64,000 nt of DNA from NCBI GenBank assembly GCA_009746045.1, contig RPFO01000648.1, forward strand, positions 854,911 through 918,910. The letters are read 5' to 3'. Below are positions 58,696 through 64,000 of this stretch, piece after piece (position 1 is the first letter of the stretch; every line of letters starts with the position of its first letter). Source of the DNA: Mesostigma viride (taxonomy: Eukaryota; Streptophyta; Mesostigmatophyceae; Mesostigmatales; Mesostigmataceae). The translations under genes were made by a program, and so were the position numbers. Below the pieces are notes generated by a model that was given only the letters and a program-made list of their open reading frames with translations, was not told the origin of the DNA and searched no databases.

Positions 58696-58935
58696 AGTAA
58701 TAAATTAAACTCGTGCTCCCGTTGGGGAGTCACGGAGCATTAATTGGACACAGTATTAATTAATTAATTAATTAATTAGACTCGTGCTCCCGTTGGGGAG
58801 TCACGGAACATTAATTGGACACAGTATTAATTAATTAATTAATTAATTAGACTCGTGCTCCCGTTGGGGAGTCACGGAGCATTAACCCCGATGGATGGAT
58901 GGGTGCAAACACTACCGGTCTAATCTATCTACACA
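58696..58935 (-). mobile_element. tandemly repeated LINE 3' ends (three hairpin-tail units)
   Basis: CTCGTGCTCCCGTTGGGGAG plus TCACGGAGCATTAA occurs three times at about 83-bp spacing, joined by TTGGACACAGTATTAATTAA-type tails. The third unit continues into CCCCGATGGATGGATGGGTG plus CAAACACTACCGGTCTAATC, the 3' UTR of the RT element at 19440-19545. Confidence 0.8.
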
Positions 58936-59027
58936 GTATTGGTGTGCCTTCCAGCTTGTGATTCTATGAAGTGAGATGGTGTGCCTTCCAGCTTGTGATT
59001 CTATGAAGTGAGACAACTATCAAAGAG

Positions 59028-59222
59028 ACAACCAGCGCAGGCCAGAAATCGGGAGAATCCGGACCATGGTAGCTCGAGCCTGCCGTTATCTTTTCCGCGT
59101 TTTCGAGTCGTTCAGGATGATGAAGATGAATGGTGATGGAAATGTGTATCCTTGTGCATTGAAATTATGGCTGGCTTACGTGTGGAGCGACTAGATGACC
59201 TAGACGGTGGGGCCGGAAACAA
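59028..59222 (+). repeat. dispersed repeat, inverted partner of 17222-17435
   Basis: It is nearly identical over about 200 bp to the reverse complement of 17222-17435, with the same open frame (MVARACRYLFRVFESFRMM to a TAG near 59193). A direct repeat of GGTGTGCCTTCCAGCTTGTG lies just upstream (58942 and 58979). Confidence 0.75.
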
Positions 59223-60085
59223 CTATGCCTGCTTGTGATACTATTCCAACTTGTGATTCTATTTATAGAAGTTCCAATATTGACATTAAGATGAAGTGAG
59301 ACAACTATTAATTACACGCGCATGCAATTAATAATTTGGAAATCAGTTATAAAGCCTCACCATCCTACTGCCAGGGAACCGCCGACTGCGGAGCATTAGC
59401 CCTTATCAGGATGTAGGCGAACTTGCTGATCAACCGGTCTACTATGGAAGCATATTTATTGAATTGTTGTTATTATGGATTGAATCGATAAGTTACGTAA
59501 TGGGCATATGCTACAGGAATGTGATACCTTGCATCACACTCAAATCGCAAGACTTGAAGCAAGAAAGGAACTGCCAGGGCAATGTAATCACTATCCATGC
59601 ATAACTTCAGGCAAGCACCACCAGCTCGTTGGAGGGCCCTGGGTACACCTCTGAGGATATATCAAGGATCTGAGGATATAAATATTCTTGCATCACTCCC
59701 CGGACAGGAGAAATTTTGCGGATGACTGTAGGTGTAAGTTGGCGATGCCATGGTAACCGGAGACGTCCGTCCTATTGTCAGCAAAATTTGGTGCGAGAGG
59801 TCCCCAGTTCGATTCAGGTCGGATTCATTTGTAGATCGCGTTTTCCGCGTTTTCCGCGGCCCGGCACTGAACGCAAAGGTTTTCACCTTTGCGGAGTGTC
59901 TGATCAGAATATATATTGTCATTCTCAAGGACAACATCATTTATCATTCTCAATTGTTTATGATTCTCACTGACTATACATAGTAGTATTGTCTCAATGA
60001 TATATCACATGCCCCTGCCTGCCCGCCCATGGCGCACCCGCTTGCCACTGATCACGTCACATGGAGGTGGCTGCCTGCCCTGCCT
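59223..60085. other. no gene recognised
   Basis: A GAGGTCCCCAGTTCGATTC segment (59800-59818) resembles a tRNA T-arm/B-box, but no cloverleaf could be built. Nothing else is supportable. Confidence 0.55.
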
Positions 60086-60322
60086 GTCCCTCACCCCACA
60101 CCCCACACCCCACACCCCACACCCCACACCCCACACCCCACACCCCACACCCCACACCCCACACCCCACACCCCACACCCCACACCCCACACCCCACACC
60201 CCACACCCCACACCCCACACCCCACACCCCACACCCCACACCCCACACCCCACACCCCACACCCCACACCCCACACCCCACACCCCACACCCCACACCCC
60301 ACACCCCACACCCCACACCCCA
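60086..60322. repeat. CCCCACA heptamer array, about 34 copies
   Basis: A near-perfect (CCCCACA)n run. The other strand is (TGTGGGG)n, with regularly spaced G4 runs. It gives the same His/Pro/Thr or Gly/Val/Trp/Cys heptad in all frames and is non-coding. Confidence 0.97.
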
Positions 60323-63300
60323 AGGCTCATGGCTCTAAACCTGCCGCCCCATCAACTTCCCCATGCCTGCCTGCGGCGGTGGTCCCCGCTTGCTGGCTTG
60401 CCAGCACTTGTCTCAGGTGCACATGCCTGCCTGTGTTGCTTGCGCCTGTCTTGCTTGCCCTTTGACCCACGACATTGTGGTCTATAAATGAACTGTTTGG
60501 TCGCATTTGGCATCAATCTGCTACCCGGCCACCATGCAACCAAAAGCAACGTGCGTGCGTACCAGAGGTTCCCGTGAATCCTATCACAACAGCAACAAGG
60601 CCTTGAAAGCCAGCACACATTGCGTATCTGCAAGACCTCTTCATGGAAGGCTGCCTAACCCCCTCATTCCCCAGTTTCTTAAATGCGGATTCGACGATTG
60701 CGTTATTGAAGATTGAAGACCTCTACATCCCAACACATCGCCCAGGACACGTGAACCTGCAAGCCCGCAAGCAAACACTCATATGCATGTTGAAATCACT
60801 ATAACCTCAGAGAAACATTCGGGAATGCAAGCAATCTGTTGCCACAACCACAAAGAGCTTATGCGTGCACCTAGCGCAACAACCCCAACCCCGATGGATA
60901 ACATGGGTCCCGCAGCCATGCGGAATATCCAAGCATCGGCAATGCACCAACGCTAGACATGCAATTCGCTACAACATCACAGTTCGGCACCAAATGAGTA
61001 CAATCACAAAGCATGGAGATGAATAGAATTTAGAATAGAAGCGACAGGTAACCGGTACGCTACACAAAACCAATAACACATGAACATTACGTGAGCACGC
61101 CTCTTATCTAGCGTGACTTGCAGGGGTGCACACGTATGACATAGAAAGCGTCTGCCAAATTCAAAACGTGGGTATGGAAACAGCTAGTGCTGTTGCGTGA
61201 AACGGACAAATACCACTGATATGGCCACGAAAAACTCAGGAATGTCTTTAAGCTGCAGTTGATACTAGTGAATACCTGGATGTCGTTTGTCCTTTTTTTC
61301 ATAAGCAGCGTAGTGAGACTATGGGTAAACGGCAATTAGCACAAGAAAAAAACAGTCTTGGCCTGCCACAACAGGCCTTATATGGGACCCTTGACCTCTT
61401 CTCCGCAACAAGCTTTAAGGGGAGGGTCCCATAGAAATATATCAAAACTTACCCCCCCTAATAACTACAGAAATGCAACTGACAACCACTGAATGATGTT
61501 TGGGGACCATAAACATGATGTTTGGGCATGCATACCACCACTTGTTGGGGGTATTACCCCCAGCCATACACCGGCTATGAGCTAAAAATAGAAAAAAACG
61601 CTGTCCGGGGCACATCTTGCCCAGAACAGTGGGAGAACCAGTTGCATGAAAAAAGCACACCCCATATAAAAATGTCATGGGACATTGTTTCTACCTAATT
61701 GGATCAACAAAATCAGCACATCCCTTTGAGTTATTAATTTTTGGGCCAAAAATACGCTTTTTTAGGCGGGGCGTCCCCATACACACTCATAACACATCAA
61801 TTAGGCCTGAAAAGCACAAGTCAAATTCTGTCATGACCATAGAAGGCACTGTCAAAGTTTGGTGGCATTCTGAGCTCAGCTGTAGCAGTTATTAATTTTG
61901 GCAGTTGGCCACCTGTGCAGACGCTAAGGAAGGCATTAGTGAGTATTAAGGCACACTAACACTTCCTATGCCATCCAAAAGGCTCCTGACCATGCCCAAT
62001 TCGACCACAATGTACAAGGAGGTGGCTGGGCACGTCATGTGCCCTTGCCTTACCTCGACACGGGCAACCTGTTGCGTGTGTGTACAACAATGAGGCAGGT
62101 AGCTCTACATGCCTAGCCAACACTTCTAAAGCATATTCCAGGTTTATGGTGTGGGCATCATCCCAAAACCAAGCTCAAACACACCCTAGAAAGCCATATC
62201 CACTAATTGCCCAACAAGGGTAACAACAGACAGTCCACAGAGAAAGCAGAATTATCATACATGCTGCTTGCCAAGGCTTCTTACCATGGTTACCTTGCCT
62301 TGCTAGCATATGAATTAGGGCTCTCCCATTTTAGTGGGAGAAAGGCCAACAAGACAACGATAACCCCTACCTACGTGCAGTTCCACCCATGCAGTATGCC
62401 CGTCAGAAAAACCACTGCCACCTTTCTTTCCAGCGCAATTGTTTGCCAAGAAACAAACTCAAGCTTGTGAGCCTCTAACCACAATGAAGCCTCTGCTAAG
62501 AAAGGCCGCGTCAATATTCACACAAAACTGAGTGCTGTTAGCAATCTCCTTCCAAGAAACCACTCAGCAAATCCCTGACAACTTGACGATATGCCACGGT
62601 CACGCTTTGACACATCCCAGCCATGCAACGTACATAAAAACCACTGACAGGTGCCAGGAATCTGGCGATGCGCAGCACGGAATGGCATTATACCTGGCGC
62701 TAACTGCACGGAAAGAAGCCGAAAACTTGCGTTGATAACCCATAAAGGAAGCCAAACATTCATAGGGTCACGTTGATCACACGATCGTACCATTACCGGA
62801 ATTGTCCTTCGCCCAGCGGCGCAAGAAAGAACAACCTTCCATGGAATAATAAGACGCGCATCCCGCGAGCCTGGAGAGTGTCTTACCGATCATGACGGAA
62901 ATCTTGCCGAAACCCAGCAAATTTTTAAAAGCTTTACCAATAACGATTTAAACGCATCCTTGACGCTAGGTAAAGCCCATAAAACCTGACAATCACCGCC
63001 GCCAGCGTGCAATCTAATTTATTCCTCTCGACGAAAACATCAGATTGGACCCCCGTGGCGATGGTCATCAATAAAATCATCGACACTGCAAAAAACGCGA
63101 ACTCCGCTACGAAGTAGTATCATTTACTCATCGTCTTGAAGATTCGCTCAGTTTCTCTGCATTCCGCGAGCTATCTTTTTCTATTCTGCCTGAAAGCACG
63201 TCGCCATGGCCAGCTCCGGTAGGGGTGCGCGCCCCGTGCACCACTTTTTCACGGTACGGACGGGTACCGCGAATTTTTCGGCGCCAAAATATTCGCGCCG

Positions 63301-63588
63301 GGACCGTCCCCTTAAGTCTCTTTGGTTTTTGCATCCCAGCCGCAGCAACGACGCACCTAACGCTGCCGGCCATCTGACAGAGCAATAGTAATTAGTAAGG
63401 GAGAGGCAGCTGACTAAAGGCGACAACTCAGTTCATGAAGACCTCTACCTTCTTACATTGCATAATATTTTCGTACATTGGCTAATATTCTACGCCCAGG
63501 GCAAGCGCACGAATAAGTCACGGGCGCGCGGGTCATTTGTTTCCATTGTTGAATACAGCTAAACAAGCTCTCACGTACTGCTATCCCC
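60323..63588. other. 3.3 kb without a supportable gene
   Basis: Only short frames are present, with balanced base composition and no exon pairs, repeats over 30 bp or transposon ends that I could identify. Part may be UTR or intron of a gene extending beyond the right edge. Confidence 0.5.
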
Positions 63589-63918
63589 CTAGCCAAGCCA
63601 TGCCGGTGAGGACCCGGAATTAAGCCTACAAATAGGAGGCGCAAACGTCGTTACGGGCATTCCTTGCCATGCGCCTTCACTGCGTGGCAAGTGCGTGCCT
63701 GCAGTGAGCAAGCGAGACCGGTCTGGCTTGTTTTGGCCTGGCGGACACACGGGGCGGGCCGGGGTCGGCACGCTGTCCTCTGCCACGTAAATGGGAACGT
63801 CGTCCGTGTCCTCCACTGCTAAACCTACCGCCCCAAAACCAGGCGGGTTTCTAAAATTGGCGCGCGAGGAATGGTGCGATCTGTACTTCAGGATCATATC
63901 CCGGGACGGAGATATCAC
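63589..63918 (-). CDS. possible exon of an unknown gene (minus strand)
   Basis: The minus strand is open for about 110 codons. A start at MILKYRSHHSSRANFRN or MISPSRDM is followed by PPGFGAVGLAVEDTDDVPIY and VAEDSVPTPARP. The acidic/hydrophobic pattern and GC-rich codons look more protein-like than the surroundings. No domain is recognised and the splice ends are unclear. Confidence 0.3.
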   Translation of the reverse strand: MISPSRDMILKYRSHHSSRANFRNPPGFGAVGLAVEDTDDVPIYVAEDSVPTPARPVCPPGQNKPDRSRLLTAGTHLPRSEGAWQGMPVTTFAPPICRLNSGSSPAWLG

Positions 63919-64000
63919 TTAGGGTGCCTATGAGTCCACGCTCAGATGGTTTTGGGCGCCTCTAGGGTAGTAGGATTGCAAGTGGGCATGGAAAAAATCA

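Noticed and set aside
59720-59840. tRNA or tRNA-derived SINE suggested by CCCCAGTTCGATTC
   Set aside because: No cloverleaf could be drawn and no repeat partner was found in the window.
60057-60487. Telomere-like repeat at CCCCACA array
   Set aside because: It is interstitial, the unit does not match known telomere repeats such as TTTAGGG, and unique sequence continues on both sides.

Overview
The window is eukaryotic nuclear DNA. Protein-coding similarity is broken into short GC-rich exons bounded by GT/AG splice signals whose phases can be matched across introns, and the introns are long and packed with minisatellites. The left-hand gene encodes a GPI-anchor enzyme and the central gene a ciliary/centriolar protein, so the organism is probably a flagellate protist or alga. 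I cannot place it more precisely. No prokaryotic operon, rRNA, convincing tRNA or CRISPR array was found.

Layout. 1-2492 is an almost pure purine tract. 2924-15782 (+) holds the last ten recognised exons of a PIG-N/Mcd4-type GPI ethanolamine-phosphate transferase; its 5' end lies left of the window. 15783-21950 is the gap between two convergent genes and is filled with retroelements: SINE-like copies, and a LINE-type element whose ORF1 relic is split by a second, 5'-truncated LINE carrying a decayed reverse transcriptase. Target-site duplications can be read for three of these insertions. 21951 to about 49028 (-) is a 27-kb gene with at least 22 short exons encoding an LRRC45-like protein (leucine-rich repeats, then a long coiled coil). 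Its introns hold more than a dozen tandem arrays, including a 3.9-kb array of a 30-bp unit. About 100 bp separates its proposed start from a divergent, nearly intronless gene (49128-51796, +) for a roughly 890-residue coiled-coil protein with three to four internal repeat modules.

The right-hand 12 kb is gene-poor. It has a possible two-exon micro-gene (52005-52160, -), two adjacent TIR elements with TA target sites (Tc1/mariner/pogo style), a possible tyrosine-recombinase-like first exon (55680), LINE 3' ends, one member of an inverted pair of dispersed repeats shared with 17.2 kb, and a CCCCACA heptamer array.

The most unusual observation is that short degenerate copies of exon edges, including the splice site, recur beside the real exon in at least eleven places in the two intron-rich genes. 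In several places these 'exon-edge echoes' grade into minisatellites. A second observation is that apparently unrelated retroelement copies share one 3' architecture: a short hairpin followed by a TTAA-repeat tail.
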